Notes under the pieces: generated by a model | Told to the model about the DNA's origin: nothing | Databases searched by the model: none | The model's input: only the letters and a program-made list of their open reading frames with translations | Part shown: positions 20,184 through 28,958 of the stretch, in pieces | How the letters are laid out: the number at the start of each line of letters is the position of its first letter | Position numbering within the stretch: position 1 is the stretch's first letter | Source of the DNA: Anaerolineae bacterium | Lineage (GTDB): Bacteria; Chloroflexota; Anaerolineae; Aggregatilineales; J027 | Assembly: GCA_019913005.1 (NCBI GenBank) | Contig: JAIOHL010000117.1 | Coordinates: forward strand, 22,556-86,555 | Direction of reading: 5' to 3' | Length of the DNA: 64,000 bases | Program-made: the position numbers and the translations under genes

Positions 20184-21371
20184 ATGTCAGATACGATCCA
20201 ACTATCTAACGATCAACTGCGCGTTGCCATTTTTACCGAAACTTTCTTACCCAAACTCGACGGCGTGGTCACGATTATTTGTCTAACACTTGACCATCTG
20301 CGTTCCATTGGGGCTGAAGCCATCGTTTTTTCACCGGGCAAACACGTTGAGAGCTACAATGGCTTTCCCGTGGTTTCCGTTACTCCCGGTATCCCCATGC
20401 CGATGTACCCCGAAATCACCATGTCCGTCCCCATGCGAAAATCCCATCAGCGCTTTGTGGAGTTCAACCCCAATGTGGTGCATCTAGCGAATCCGTGGTG
20501 TGCTGGATTGATGGGTATTCGTTTTGCTAAAAAGCTGGATATTCCGATTGTGATGTCCTTCCACACCCATCTCATGGAAATGGCAAAATTTTATAAACTC
20601 GGTTTTTTGGAAAAACCGCTATGGGGACTACACCGCTATTTCTATAAAAAAGCGGATTATCGGCTAGCAACCTCCAAGCGCGTTAAAGATGAACTTGAGG
20701 CGCATAACTTTGGCCCAACGGGATTATGGCGACGTGGCGTGGATAGCAGTATGTTCGCCCCCGGCACGGATGTAGCAGAAACCCGTCGTCAATTGACCAA
20801 TGGCAATCCGGATAAAACCCTCCTGTTATTTGTGGGACGGGTCGCCCCTGAAAAACAAATTGAACAAATACGCCCTGTTTTGGAAGCTATTCCAAACACC
20901 CATCTGGCAATCGTAGGTGATGGCCCCTATCGGGACAAACTTGAACAATTGATGGCAGGAACCTCGACCACCTTTGCAGGTTATCTCAAAGGGGAAGCGC
21001 TTAGTGCTGCTTATGCTGCCGCCGACATTTTTGTTTTTCCATCTGCCATCGAAACATTTGGTTTGGTCGTGGCGGAAGCAATGGCTGCCGAACTGCCGGT
21101 TGTTAGCACTCGCGTGGGGGGCGTACCTGAACTGATTGAAAATGGAGTCAATGGGTTTATCTTTGAACCGAATGATGTTGACCAAATGATTACCCATGTA
21201 CGCCAGTTAGTCGAAACCCCAACCCTGTGCAAGGAGATGGGACAAAAGGCCCGCCAGTCAGTGCAAGCCCTCACATGGAAATCAATTATGGATGATCTTG
21301 TAACTGATTATCACCGCGTAATCACCCAGCATCGCAGTACCGCCACTAATAACACGCTATCTTCTGGCTAA
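20184..21371 (+). CDS. GT4-family glycosyltransferase
   Basis: A 395-residue GT-B enzyme. The N-terminal half has VAIFTETFLPKLDGVVT and SFHTHLMEM, and the C-terminal half has LFVGRVAPEKQIE and the EX7E motif ETFGLVVAE, followed by PVVSTRVGGVPELI. The pattern is closest to retaining transferases that add sugar to a lipid (mannosyl- or sulfoquinovosyl-diacylglycerol types). The sugar and acceptor cannot be read. It starts 42 bp after the TIR gene and may share its transcript. Confidence 0.88.
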   Translation: MSDTIQLSNDQLRVAIFTETFLPKLDGVVTIICLTLDHLRSIGAEAIVFSPGKHVESYNGFPVVSVTPGIPMPMYPEITMSVPMRKSHQRFVEFNPNVVHLANPWCAGLMGIRFAKKLDIPIVMSFHTHLMEMAKFYKLGFLEKPLWGLHRYFYKKADYRLATSKRVKDELEAHNFGPTGLWRRGVDSSMFAPGTDVAETRRQLTNGNPDKTLLLFVGRVAPEKQIEQIRPVLEAIPNTHLAIVGDGPYRDKLEQLMAGTSTTFAGYLKGEALSAAYAAADIFVFPSAIETFGLVVAEAMAAELPVVSTRVGGVPELIENGVNGFIFEPNDVDQMITHVRQLVETPTLCKEMGQKARQSVQALTWKSIMDDLVTDYHRVITQHRSTATNNTLSSG

Positions 21372-21486
21372 CAGGAGTAAAAACCCAAAATTTAAAGATT
21401 TCGTAGCATTTTGGATACAAACCGATTTAAAATAAAAATATTGGCAGGAGGCGCTAATGTTTTTTTGTATTGGATAATGGAAGGGC

Positions 21487-22884
21487 ATGATGAACAACAA
21501 CACTCCCCCAGATGATTTTGGCTTCCCAAATGACGATGAGCCACCAAACGATGATCCAATGGACGAGCTAACACAAGGCTCGAATAACGGTAATCATCAA
21601 GATGGGAAGGATGGGCATGACATTCTCAGCGACAACGATGGTTTGCCAGAGGATTGGGAGCCTAAACATATCCCCAACGAAAACGATTTTACAAATGCAG
21701 GGGCACGACGCTTGGGGGAGCTTAAGGATAACCTCGATCAAACAAATGATCACAAGGATATTGCCAAACTCCTCGAGGCCATCAAAGAAACTATCCGACA
21801 AACCCATTGGCTGCCCAAGCTGGTTCCGCTGGTGGTAGAAACTGGCCTCACCGCCCGGTCTCCATGCCAAAAAATAGGCCGTATAGATATTTGGGAAGAC
21901 ATTATTTTCTTATTGTTCCACACTATTCACGATCAGCTTAAAACGATCGAGGAGCGCAGCGAATATTTTAAACGCATCTTTACAAGTTTGTCTGACTTCA
22001 AGGCAACTGCCAATTCTAAATTTCCAACAGAATCTGCCTTGAAAGAACTGGCGAGTGAATACGGTATGGATGATTCAGACCAGAGCGATTGGCTTTTGGC
22101 GAGAGCCGCCTTCCTAAATGCGGTTATTTTGGACTATCCCCTCGAAAATGCCGTGTCTATGGCTGATGAATTGATTTGGCTTGCTCGCCGCAATCATGAT
22201 TTAATGACTGAAATGCGGGTCTATGTTTCAAAAGCGCGTCGTTACATTCAAGAAAACGACTACCGTCGGGGATTTGTGTTAAGCCAGCAGGCCCTTACGA
22301 TTGCGGTTCAGATCAACGCCGAGCGTTTCTATAGTGACATCCTCTCCAACATACTCTCCTGTGCCATAGTCGAGCATAGGACAGAATATGTCGAAGCGCT
22401 GTTTGACTACTGGCAGCAGTTGCGTCCCCATTTGGAAGAAAATGTCTACGAAAAAGGGCCATTCCTCAGCCTACGAGGGAAATACTACTTTGACCGCAAA
22501 AAAGACTATCACCGTGCGGCTGAGGCTTTTGAAGGGGCCTATGAATGCGACAAAATTCAACAAAAGGCTGTTGCCCAAGCCACCCAGCTACTGGGATGGG
22601 GGATGTCTATGACCAAAGCTGGCGAATACGAGATTGCCCAAGAACTTTATCACCAAGCCCTAAATATCCATCGGAAAGAGGGCAATGGGGAAATGGAAAT
22701 TTGGATTCGCCATGCCATCGGGTGGAATGCGAAAGAAAGTGGCGACGTTCATATGGGGATTTTACATCTTGTGGATGCCCTAGAGCGAGCACTTGACCTG
22801 CCAATGACAGCGCGGCTTGAAAACATTTGCAAAGGGATCAAGGAAGACCTTGACTTGTATCGGTCTTCCTTGAACAGGGCATAG
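21487..22884 (+). CDS. TPR-like repeat protein
   Basis: A 465-residue soluble protein. The first 60 residues are unusually rich in Asn and Asp with no hydrophobic segment. From about residue 200 onward the protein is helical, with TPR-like pairs: GFVLSQQALTIAVQI, RAAEAFEGAYECDKI, YEIAQELYHQALNIHRK and GDVHMGILHLVDALERA. No HTH or enzyme domain is recognised. TPR arrays usually bind peptides or partner proteins. The stop lies only 5 bases from that of a convergent small exported-peptide gene. Start is 21487 or the adjoining ATG at 21490. Confidence 0.72.
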   Translation: MMNNNTPPDDFGFPNDDEPPNDDPMDELTQGSNNGNHQDGKDGHDILSDNDGLPEDWEPKHIPNENDFTNAGARRLGELKDNLDQTNDHKDIAKLLEAIKETIRQTHWLPKLVPLVVETGLTARSPCQKIGRIDIWEDIIFLLFHTIHDQLKTIEERSEYFKRIFTSLSDFKATANSKFPTESALKELASEYGMDDSDQSDWLLARAAFLNAVILDYPLENAVSMADELIWLARRNHDLMTEMRVYVSKARRYIQENDYRRGFVLSQQALTIAVQINAERFYSDILSNILSCAIVEHRTEYVEALFDYWQQLRPHLEENVYEKGPFLSLRGKYYFDRKKDYHRAAEAFEGAYECDKIQQKAVAQATQLLGWGMSMTKAGEYEIAQELYHQALNIHRKEGNGEMEIWIRHAIGWNAKESGDVHMGILHLVDALERALDLPMTARLENICKGIKEDLDLYRSSLNRA

Positions 22885-22889
22885 AGGAA

Positions 22890-23090
22890 TCAGCACCCAG
22901 TACCGCCGCCGCTAGTATTAGGGCAAGTAGGATCATCAACCACATGTTTTGGCCCCATGTTGAAGACTTTGGCGACATGGGTGCCGCCATCCAAGCCGAT
23001 GGGCGTACCAGCGACAGTCATCAGGGTGGGGATTGCCAAAGACAGAATGAAAACGAGCGCGACGGCGAACAGAACGACTTTACGATTCAT
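22890..23090 (-). CDS. small exported peptide ending GGGTGC
   Basis: A 66-residue open frame with a strong GGAGG ribosome site 9 bases before ATG 23090; the longer frame from 23177 lacks one. After MNRK comes a hydrophobic stretch (about residues 5-24) that could be a signal peptide or TM anchor, then a short polar segment containing GLDGGTHVAKVF and DDPTCPNTSGGGTGC at the very end. The two Cys could form a disulfide or be modified. I do not recognise the family. It converges on the TPR gene. Confidence 0.6.
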   Translation of the reverse strand: MNRKVVLFAVALVFILSLAIPTLMTVAGTPIGLDGGTHVAKVFNMGPKHVVDDPTCPNTSGGGTGC

Positions 23091-23229
23091 AATGAGTTGC
23101 CTCCACAAATTCAGATTTTGGATTTTTGAAGAGGCAGTCTCACTTAGGCCTAAATTTGACTGCGATGCCCTTATCATCGCATAACAGGTGACATAAATCC
23201 GTTCGTAGCGGACAAAAAACAGACAATAA

Positions 23230-23267
23230 CTGGACAGGTTTTGGTCAACTTGTCTGGTTCTTTTTTT
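23230..23267 (+). terminator. terminator-like hairpin upstream of rnd
   Basis: CTGGACAGG and CTTGTCTGG pair over 9 positions (three G-U pairs) around a 10-base loop and are followed by TTC and seven T. The nearest plus-strand gene upstream ends about 345 bases away, so it may end read-through or an unannotated RNA antisense to the small peptide gene. Confidence 0.5.
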
Positions 23268-23354
23268 GCGACAATCTAAAGGACGCGCGATAATTACAAT
23301 TTATCGTGCCCTTAAGCGTGTTTTTCAGATACAGATAGCGATGCCCCTTTCCCT

Positions 23355-24506
23355 ATGATCCGCCTTCCTCGTCCTCAATTCATCAGTCAAGCACGTGCCT
23401 TAAAAAACGTGATAGAACAACTTCAGGACGTCTCCCTTTTGGCGATAGACACCGAATCGAACAGCATGTTCGTGTATCAGGAACAAGTCTGTCTGATTCA
23501 GCTATCGGCTCGACGGGAGACCAATGGCAAAGCCCAAGTTTTGGACTTTATCATTGATCCACTCGCAATTCCTGATGTAAGCGCGTTGGGGGAGCTATTT
23601 GCCAATCCTGCTATCGAAAAAGTTTTCCATGCCGCCGACTATGACATTACCTGTATGAAACGCGACTTTGGGTTTGAATTCGTGAATATCTTCGACACCT
23701 ATTTCGCCGCGCAGACTTTGGGGTGGACACGGGTGGGCCTCAGTTCTCTTCTTGAAGAACATTTCAGCGTGGCCTTAGATAAGCGTTTTCAGCAAGCGGA
23801 ATGGCATCACCGACCATTGAGTCTCGAAGAACTCCAATATGCCCAGATGGATACGCATTTTCTGCCTGCCTTACGGGATATTCAATTGAATGAGCTACAA
23901 CGATCTGGTTATTTGGAAGAGGCCCAAGAGGGATTCCGCGAACTTGCCAGTTTGCCCGCCACAGACCGATCCTTTGATCCAGAAGGCTTCTGGCGGCTTA
24001 AAGGGGCCTATTTGCTGACGGGTTCATCCCTTGCAATTTTGCGGCAGCTTTATCTCTGGCGCGAGAAAACAGCCCAAAAGCGAGACATCCCCAGCACCAA
24101 AGTTATTTCAGACTCCACCCTTGTAGACATTGCGACGATCTGTCCTCTATCCACATCTGCCCTCCAACGGATTCCCGGTATCACTAGGCAAATCGTCAAG
24201 CGTGATGGGAAGGCTATACTAGAGACGGTTGCTCGTGGGAAAAATGAAATACCCCCTCGCCGCAATCCACAATCGCGCACATCCCCCGAAGTGATTGCGC
24301 GTTATGAGGCACTGCATACGTGGCGCAAAGAAAAAGCCTTGTCACGTGGCGTGGAAAGCAATGTTATCCTTTCCAAAAATGCGCTGTGGGTGCTGGCCCT
24401 GCGGCATCCCAAAACCGAAGAAGAATTAGCGGTGATTCAAGAGATTGGCCCACACCGTCGTGCCAAATACGGCAATGAGTTATTAAACCTACTGAAAGGG
24501 GTTTAG
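23355..24506 (+). CDS. rnd: ribonuclease D
   Basis: A 383-residue RNase D with the DEDDy exonuclease signature: Asp32 and Glu34 in AIDTES, Asp97 in FHAADYDI, and Tyr162/Asp166 in QYAQMDTHFLP. Two HRDC-like helical regions follow (about 210-290 and 305-380). The enzyme trims the 3' end of tRNA and other stable RNAs. The next gene, a beta-CASP nuclease, starts 4 bp after the stop, so the two RNA-processing enzymes are probably co-expressed. Confidence 0.92.
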   Translation: MIRLPRPQFISQARALKNVIEQLQDVSLLAIDTESNSMFVYQEQVCLIQLSARRETNGKAQVLDFIIDPLAIPDVSALGELFANPAIEKVFHAADYDITCMKRDFGFEFVNIFDTYFAAQTLGWTRVGLSSLLEEHFSVALDKRFQQAEWHHRPLSLEELQYAQMDTHFLPALRDIQLNELQRSGYLEEAQEGFRELASLPATDRSFDPEGFWRLKGAYLLTGSSLAILRQLYLWREKTAQKRDIPSTKVISDSTLVDIATICPLSTSALQRIPGITRQIVKRDGKAILETVARGKNEIPPRRNPQSRTSPEVIARYEALHTWRKEKALSRGVESNVILSKNALWVLALRHPKTEEELAVIQEIGPHRRAKYGNELLNLLKGV

Positions 24507-24510
24507 GACT

Positions 24511-25920
24511 ATGCAAATTTCGTTTCATGGGGCAGCCCGTACTGTGACCGGTTCGCAGCATCTCATTGAGGTCAATGGCTATCGCTTACTCCTCGATTGT
24601 GGCATGTATCAGGGCAAACGCAGCGAAGCCAATGAGCGCAACCGTCGCCTACCCTTCGACCCCAAAACACTGGATGCGATGGTGCTTTCTCATGCCCACA
24701 TTGACCATTCAGGGAATATTCCCACCCTTGTCAAACGGGGGTATCAAGGGCCAATTTATGCCACTCACGCTACCCGTGACCTCGCAGCGGCGATGCTGCC
24801 CGACAGCGGCCATATCCAAGAAAAAGACGCGGAGTTTGTCAACAAAAAGCACAAACGTCGTGGGGAAGCTCCGGTTGAACCGCTGTATACTCAACAGGAT
24901 GCCTTTAACAGCCTGCGTAATTTTGTCGGGATTAGCTATCAGCAGTCACGGGAGATTTTGGAGGGTGTTCACCTGTCATTAGTAGATGCAGGCCATATGC
25001 TCGGCAGCGCGATTGTGATGCTCGATATTGAAGACAAAGACGCCGGACGGGATATTCGACTGGTCTTTAGCGGCGATATTGGACGAAAAGGATTGCCCAT
25101 TTTGCTCGACCCCACACCAATTGACTACGCGGACGTGCTGATTATGGAGAGTACCTATGGAGGACGCACGCACGAACCCATTGCTAACCTTGAGGCGGAA
25201 TTCGCTGAATTGATTAATACGGTCTATCAAAAACGGGGCGTGTTGATTATTCCGGCCTTTGCAGTAGGGCGCACGCAGCAAATTGTCTATCTTATTCAAA
25301 AATTGCACAGCGCAGGCAAAATTCCGGTCTTGCCCGTCTACGTGGACTCTCCATTAGCCATTGATGCCACGTCCGTATTCCGGTTGCATCCCGAAGCCTA
25401 TGACTCGGATGTACGCGATTATATGCTGACCTATGGGGACGATGATATTTTTGGGTTTGAAAAATTGGTGTATACACGCCGCGTTGAAGAAAGCAAAGCA
25501 CTCAATGACATGACGGGGCCATTTATCGTCATCAGTGCCAGTGGAATGTGTGAAGCGGGACGTATTTTGCATCACCTTCGCAATCGTATTGAAGACCCCA
25601 ATAACACTATTTTGATTGTTGGTTGGCAAGCCCCCGATACGCTAGGCCGTCGGTTAGTAGATCATATCTCGCCCGTTCGCATTTTTGGTGAGGAGTTTCC
25701 CGTCCGAGCAAAAGTAATCAAAATGAACGGCCTCTCTGGTCACGCCGATGGCAACGAATTAGTGGACTGGGTCAAAGCGATGAAAAAACCCCCGCGTCGC
25801 ACATACTTGGTACATGGTGAAGTGGAACAGGCCAACGCCCTTACACAGCGCCTCACCAATGAGCTAAATCTGGAAAAGGTCTCCATTCCCGATTTGCATG
25901 AACAAGTCCATTTCCCGTGA
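24511..25920 (+). CDS. beta-CASP metallo-beta-lactamase ribonuclease (CPSF/YsH1-like)
   Basis: A 469-residue protein of the CPSF73-like RNA nuclease group. The metal-binding HxHxDH motif is at 61-66 (SHAHIDHSGNI), with DAGHMLGSAIV and FSGDIGRKGLPIL further on. The beta-CASP insertion follows, with SASGMCEAGRILHHL, and the final His-containing motifs are NGLSGHADGNELVDW and YLVHGEVEQANAL. Bacterial members act as endo- or 5'-3' exonucleases on RNA. It is coupled to rnd upstream (4-bp gap). Confidence 0.9.
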   Translation: MQISFHGAARTVTGSQHLIEVNGYRLLLDCGMYQGKRSEANERNRRLPFDPKTLDAMVLSHAHIDHSGNIPTLVKRGYQGPIYATHATRDLAAAMLPDSGHIQEKDAEFVNKKHKRRGEAPVEPLYTQQDAFNSLRNFVGISYQQSREILEGVHLSLVDAGHMLGSAIVMLDIEDKDAGRDIRLVFSGDIGRKGLPILLDPTPIDYADVLIMESTYGGRTHEPIANLEAEFAELINTVYQKRGVLIIPAFAVGRTQQIVYLIQKLHSAGKIPVLPVYVDSPLAIDATSVFRLHPEAYDSDVRDYMLTYGDDDIFGFEKLVYTRRVEESKALNDMTGPFIVISASGMCEAGRILHHLRNRIEDPNNTILIVGWQAPDTLGRRLVDHISPVRIFGEEFPVRAKVIKMNGLSGHADGNELVDWVKAMKKPPRRTYLVHGEVEQANALTQRLTNELNLEKVSIPDLHEQVHFP

Positions 25921-25996
25921 AATATGCCTATTGATGGACGGCAAAAGCCCGCTATGATTGGATGGCTCATCCATTTACCAACTATGAGGTACAGGC

Positions 25997-26821
25997 ATGG
26001 TCAATATCCTTGTGTCCAATGATGATGGTATTTTTGCCCCCGGTCTCTATGCGCTGGCAACCGCCATGCTAGATTTAGGGCAAGTTTGGGTGGTTGCCCC
26101 AGAAAATAATCAGAGTGCCAGTGGACATCGCAAAACGCTGACCCGTCCGCTACGGGCCGTGCCGACCTTTCAAGTATTTCCGCCCGAAATAAAAGCCTTT
26201 GCAGTAGATGGCGCACCCTCCGACTGCACCGCCCTTGCCGTAATGGGGTTGATCGAAGAAAAAATGGATATTGTCGTATCCGGTATCAACAGTGGCGCAA
26301 ATTTAGGGCAAGATTTGACCTACAGCGGCACCGTCAGTGTGGCCCTCGAAGCGGCAATTTTTGGCCTGCCTGCCATCGCTTTTTCGCTCGACAGCCGTTC
26401 CCCCGATTCGGATTACAGCGCCGGGGCTGAGTTGGCAAAGGGCATCACCAAAGAGGTGCTGCGACACGGCCTACCCTATCATACCTGCCTAAACGTCAAC
26501 TTCCCCAACCGCAAACCGGATCAGATCAAGGGCATCCAAATTACGACACAAGGTGTCCGTGACTATCGGGATGTCTTAGATAAACGCATTGACCCCTTTG
26601 GCCGACCCTATTATTGGATCGGCGGTGTCGAACCATCCGGTGATGTCAAAGCGGAAGGCACAGATATCTGGGCTGTATATGAAGGGTTCGTTTCTATCAC
26701 GCCCATTCATGTGTATATGACGCGCCATGATTTCATCGCTCCCCTCACCGCATGGAAATGGCGTGACCAAACGGCCACTCCCAAATCAGATTCAGCCACA
26801 CCTTCTGAAACGGAGTCCTAA
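25997..26821 (+). CDS. surE: 5'-nucleotidase SurE
   Basis: A 274-residue SurE-family phosphatase. The metal-binding SNDDGIFAPG (Asp9/Asp10) opens the protein, and SGINSGANLGQDLTYSGTV and ALEAAIFGLPAIAFS are typical. SurE removes phosphate from nucleoside monophosphates and polyphosphate. The C-terminal 25 residues are polar and beyond the usual domain. Its stop codon shares one base with the next start (TAATG), so the SDR gene is translationally coupled. Confidence 0.93.
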   Translation: MVNILVSNDDGIFAPGLYALATAMLDLGQVWVVAPENNQSASGHRKTLTRPLRAVPTFQVFPPEIKAFAVDGAPSDCTALAVMGLIEEKMDIVVSGINSGANLGQDLTYSGTVSVALEAAIFGLPAIAFSLDSRSPDSDYSAGAELAKGITKEVLRHGLPYHTCLNVNFPNRKPDQIKGIQITTQGVRDYRDVLDKRIDPFGRPYYWIGGVEPSGDVKAEGTDIWAVYEGFVSITPIHVYMTRHDFIAPLTAWKWRDQTATPKSDSATPSETES

Positions 26822-27594
26822 TGCCGGGGCGAGAAACAGGCCGCGTTTTGGTGACGGGTGGAACAGGATTTTTGGGTTTTCGGGTGGTCGCTGCGTTGGT
26901 AGAGGCCGAGGCAAATGTCACGGTCATGGTGCGGCCCGGCCAAGAAGAAAAACTGCAAGCCCTCGGTGACCGCATCCAACTCAGTTATGCTGATGTTTGG
27001 AACAAGGCCAGTCTTAAAGGTCGGGCACGCGGTCATGATGTGATTTTGCATCTCGTCGGCAGCACACGGGCCGAACCGGAACGTGGCCTGACTTATCAGC
27101 AGATTAATCTGGTCTCGGCGCGAAACGTCACAGGCATGGCAGTCAGTGATGGTGTACCACGCATGATCTTGCTAAGTGCTGTCATCCGTCCCTTGATAGG
27201 CGACTATATCCGCAGCAAGCGTGAAGCTGAGGAATATTTGCAGAACAGCGGCCTCAATTGGACAATCGTTCGCGCCCCCAGCCTGTTTGCCCCCAGTGGT
27301 CGCAACTTAGGTTTACAGTTTCTTTCGTTCTTTGGTGCAATTTTTCCCTTCAGCCTCTTGGCTAGTCGAATGCTGCCCTTGCCGGTGGATATTGCAGCAC
27401 GTGGCATGGCCCAATTAGCCCTCAAACCAGATGCTTATGAAGATCGCATCATTTTTGCACGACACCTGCGCCAACTTGCCAAAGGCAGCAAAGCCACTCG
27501 TCAGCGCCGCCCCTTGCTCCAACCCCAGCAACGTTTTGATGCCGATCCTGAAGGCCTAGATGAGCCGCCATTTGGCTGGCTTCCCCCGCGTTGA
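26821..27594 (+). CDS. atypical SDR NAD(P)-binding protein
   Basis: A 257-residue Rossmann protein with the GGTGFLGFRVV nucleotide motif near the N-terminus. It resembles the NDUFA9/complex I 39-kDa-like atypical SDRs. The usual YxxxK site is absent or degenerate (RSKREAEEYLQNSGLNWTIVRAPSLF region), so it may bind NAD(P) without classical dehydrogenase activity. It is coupled to surE by a 1-base overlap. The C-terminal 40 residues are basic and Pro/Gln-rich. Confidence 0.82.
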   Translation: MPGRETGRVLVTGGTGFLGFRVVAALVEAEANVTVMVRPGQEEKLQALGDRIQLSYADVWNKASLKGRARGHDVILHLVGSTRAEPERGLTYQQINLVSARNVTGMAVSDGVPRMILLSAVIRPLIGDYIRSKREAEEYLQNSGLNWTIVRAPSLFAPSGRNLGLQFLSFFGAIFPFSLLASRMLPLPVDIAARGMAQLALKPDAYEDRIIFARHLRQLAKGSKATRQRRPLLQPQQRFDADPEGLDEPPFGWLPPR

Positions 27595-27673
27595 TGATTT
27601 TGCGAAATCATAAGTTGTATAAATTTTGATTTTAAGGCATAATTTTACATAAGATTAACAATCTGAAATTTGC

Positions 27674-27760
27674 ATTGCAGTCACCACTGCAATCTCACAT
27701 TAGAAATCAAGTGCCAGACAAAAAGTTGTCGGTCAAAACAAATTTCCCGTTTACAGGGAA
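27674..27760. other. three short hairpins after the SDR gene
   Basis: Three perfect short stem-loops occur in 87 bases: ATTGCAGT/ACTGCAAT (27674-27693, loop CACC), GACAA/TTGTC (27717-27730) and TTCCC/GGGAA (27744-27760). None is followed by a T run, so they are not ordinary terminators. The rest of 27595-27807 is AT-rich and holds no gene. Confidence 0.45.
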
Positions 27761-27801
27761 TAGGGTATAGGTAGCCTTATCCCTCCCTCAACCATCATGT
27801 T

Positions 27802-27807
27802 TATAAT
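27802..27807 (+). promoter_or_regulatory. -10 box ahead of the candidate structured RNA
   Basis: A perfect TATAAT lies just before the start of the structured region and no coding start is near. A convincing -35 is not visible. Confidence 0.35.
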
Positions 27808-28140
27808 GGGGTGGGATAAGAATAAAACTATCCGGTGCAGTGCATCATCCGGATTAGCGTAAAACAGTTGGAAGCCCTCTGTATCTAAGGGAATTACCCA
27901 ACTTACTGCGAAGGCGATTAGCAAATATTAGGACATCTCAGAACCCATTTATCCTATGTGAGCCTTGAATTTATTTGCACCGCCGAACTAGACCCATGAT
28001 AAACAATCCACAGTAATCGTTTGAGGCTGTGGGGTATTGATTCGATAGTAGAGGGATTAGGAGCGTCTATTCTTCGTCAAAAAGCAATCTTAGGCGAGAT
28101 TGGAATTTTGGGTATTTGGCCTATTCTATAGCCCTATGTA
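27808..28140 (+). ncRNA. candidate structured non-coding RNA, family unknown
   Basis: About 330 bases without a gene hold successive stem-loops: ATCCGG/CCGGAT (27830-27854); AGTTGG/CCAACT enclosing CCCT/AGGG (27866-27903); GCAAATA/TATTTGC enclosing TAGGA/TCCTA (27921-27978); and CAAT-CCACAG with CTGTGG-ATTG (28004-28039). The ends can pair: GGGATAAGAATA (27813-27824) with TATTCTATAGCCC (28122-28134), which would close the whole structure. A TATAAT lies just upstream, and an ACGC/GCGT hairpin with TTTT follows near 28142-28172. The features of tmRNA, RNase P, SRP and 6S RNA that I looked for are absent. Transcription direction is inferred from the -10 box. A long leader of recX is the main alternative. 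Confidence 0.4.
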
Positions 28141-28275
28141 AACGCTTTCGATGAACTAGGCGTGTTTTCATTTATCTAATTTCTCGTGGCTGGTCATAAG
28201 TATAATGTGTGGATTGCAGCCGGGGTGGCTACACCTGCGGCTGTTTGCGTTTTTGTGGTGAGAGGTATCGGACGC

Positions 28276-28953
28276 ATGGCAGGCAAAGTAAGTGGGCTGG
28301 AAATCCAGAAAAATAACAAGAACCGCGTAAATGTGTTTCTCGATGGAGAATATGCGTTCAGTTTAGGCTTGATGGAAGCCGCCCCACTCCGTAAAGGCCA
28401 ACACCTCAGCGATTCCGATATCCAACAATTACAAGATGCCGACCATTTGACGCAGGCCTATGAACGTGCTGTGCGATTTTTGGCGACTCGTCCGCGCAGT
28501 GTCAGTGAGGTGCGCCGCAAGCTGGCTGAAAAGAAAACCCCGACCAGCATTGTGGATATGGTCATCGGGCGCTTGGAGGCGGCTGGCTATCTCAATGACA
28601 CCGAGTTTGCCCATTATTGGGTAGAGAACCGCCAAGAATCTAGTCCGCGTGGGGCTATGGCCCTGCGTATGGAATTACGCGAGAAAGGCGTGCCTTCCAA
28701 CGTCATTGATGAAGCATTACGCGATCAAGATGGCGAATCAGTGGCTTTGCGTGCCGCTGAGAAAAAAGCTCGCACCCTGCGCCGCACCGATAAACGCGAT
28801 TTTCGGCAGAAGATGACAAGTTTTTTGATGCGACGTGGTTTTGACTATGAGACCGTCCGCACGGTGATAGACCAGCTTATTGAGCAGTTTGAGACGGACG
28901 GCGACCCGTTTTTTACGGATTTAAATGGGGATGACGACACAATTGAGGAGTAA
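28276..28953 (+). CDS. recX: regulatory protein RecX
   Basis: A 225-residue RecX protein made of repeated three-helix units ([20 protein letters not shown], then [19 protein letters not shown], and [20 protein letters not shown]). RecX modulates RecA filaments. An upstream in-frame extension to 28186 exists, but the family begins at about [11 protein letters not shown], and ATG 28276 has GAGAGG about 10 bases before it. recA is not in the window. Six bases separate its stop from rny. Confidence 0.88.
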   Translation: MAGKVSGLEIQKNNKNRVNVFLDGEYAFSLGLMEAAPLRKGQHLSDSDIQQLQDADHLTQAYERAVRFLATRPRSVSEVRRKLAEKKTPTSIVDMVIGRLEAAGYLNDTEFAHYWVENRQESSPRGAMALRMELREKGVPSNVIDEALRDQDGESVALRAAEKKARTLRRTDKRDFRQKMTSFLMRRGFDYETVRTVIDQLIEQFETDGDPFFTDLNGDDDTIEE

Positions 28954-28958
28954 AGATC

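Noticed and set aside
17707..23090. The AAA-TIR-GT-TPR stretch as a known anti-phage system
   Set aside because: No accompanying sensor, nuclease or signal-synthase of Thoeris, CBASS or similar systems is present; only TIR is shared.
27808..28140. Structured region as tmRNA, RNase P RNA or 6S RNA
   Set aside because: No tRNA-like T-arm with CCA, no RNase P core motifs and no single long hairpin with a central bulge were found; the family is left open.
28186..28275. Hydrophobic N-terminal extension of RecX
   Set aside because: RecX proteins begin near the ATG at 28276, which has its own ribosome site; the extension overlaps non-coding sequence.
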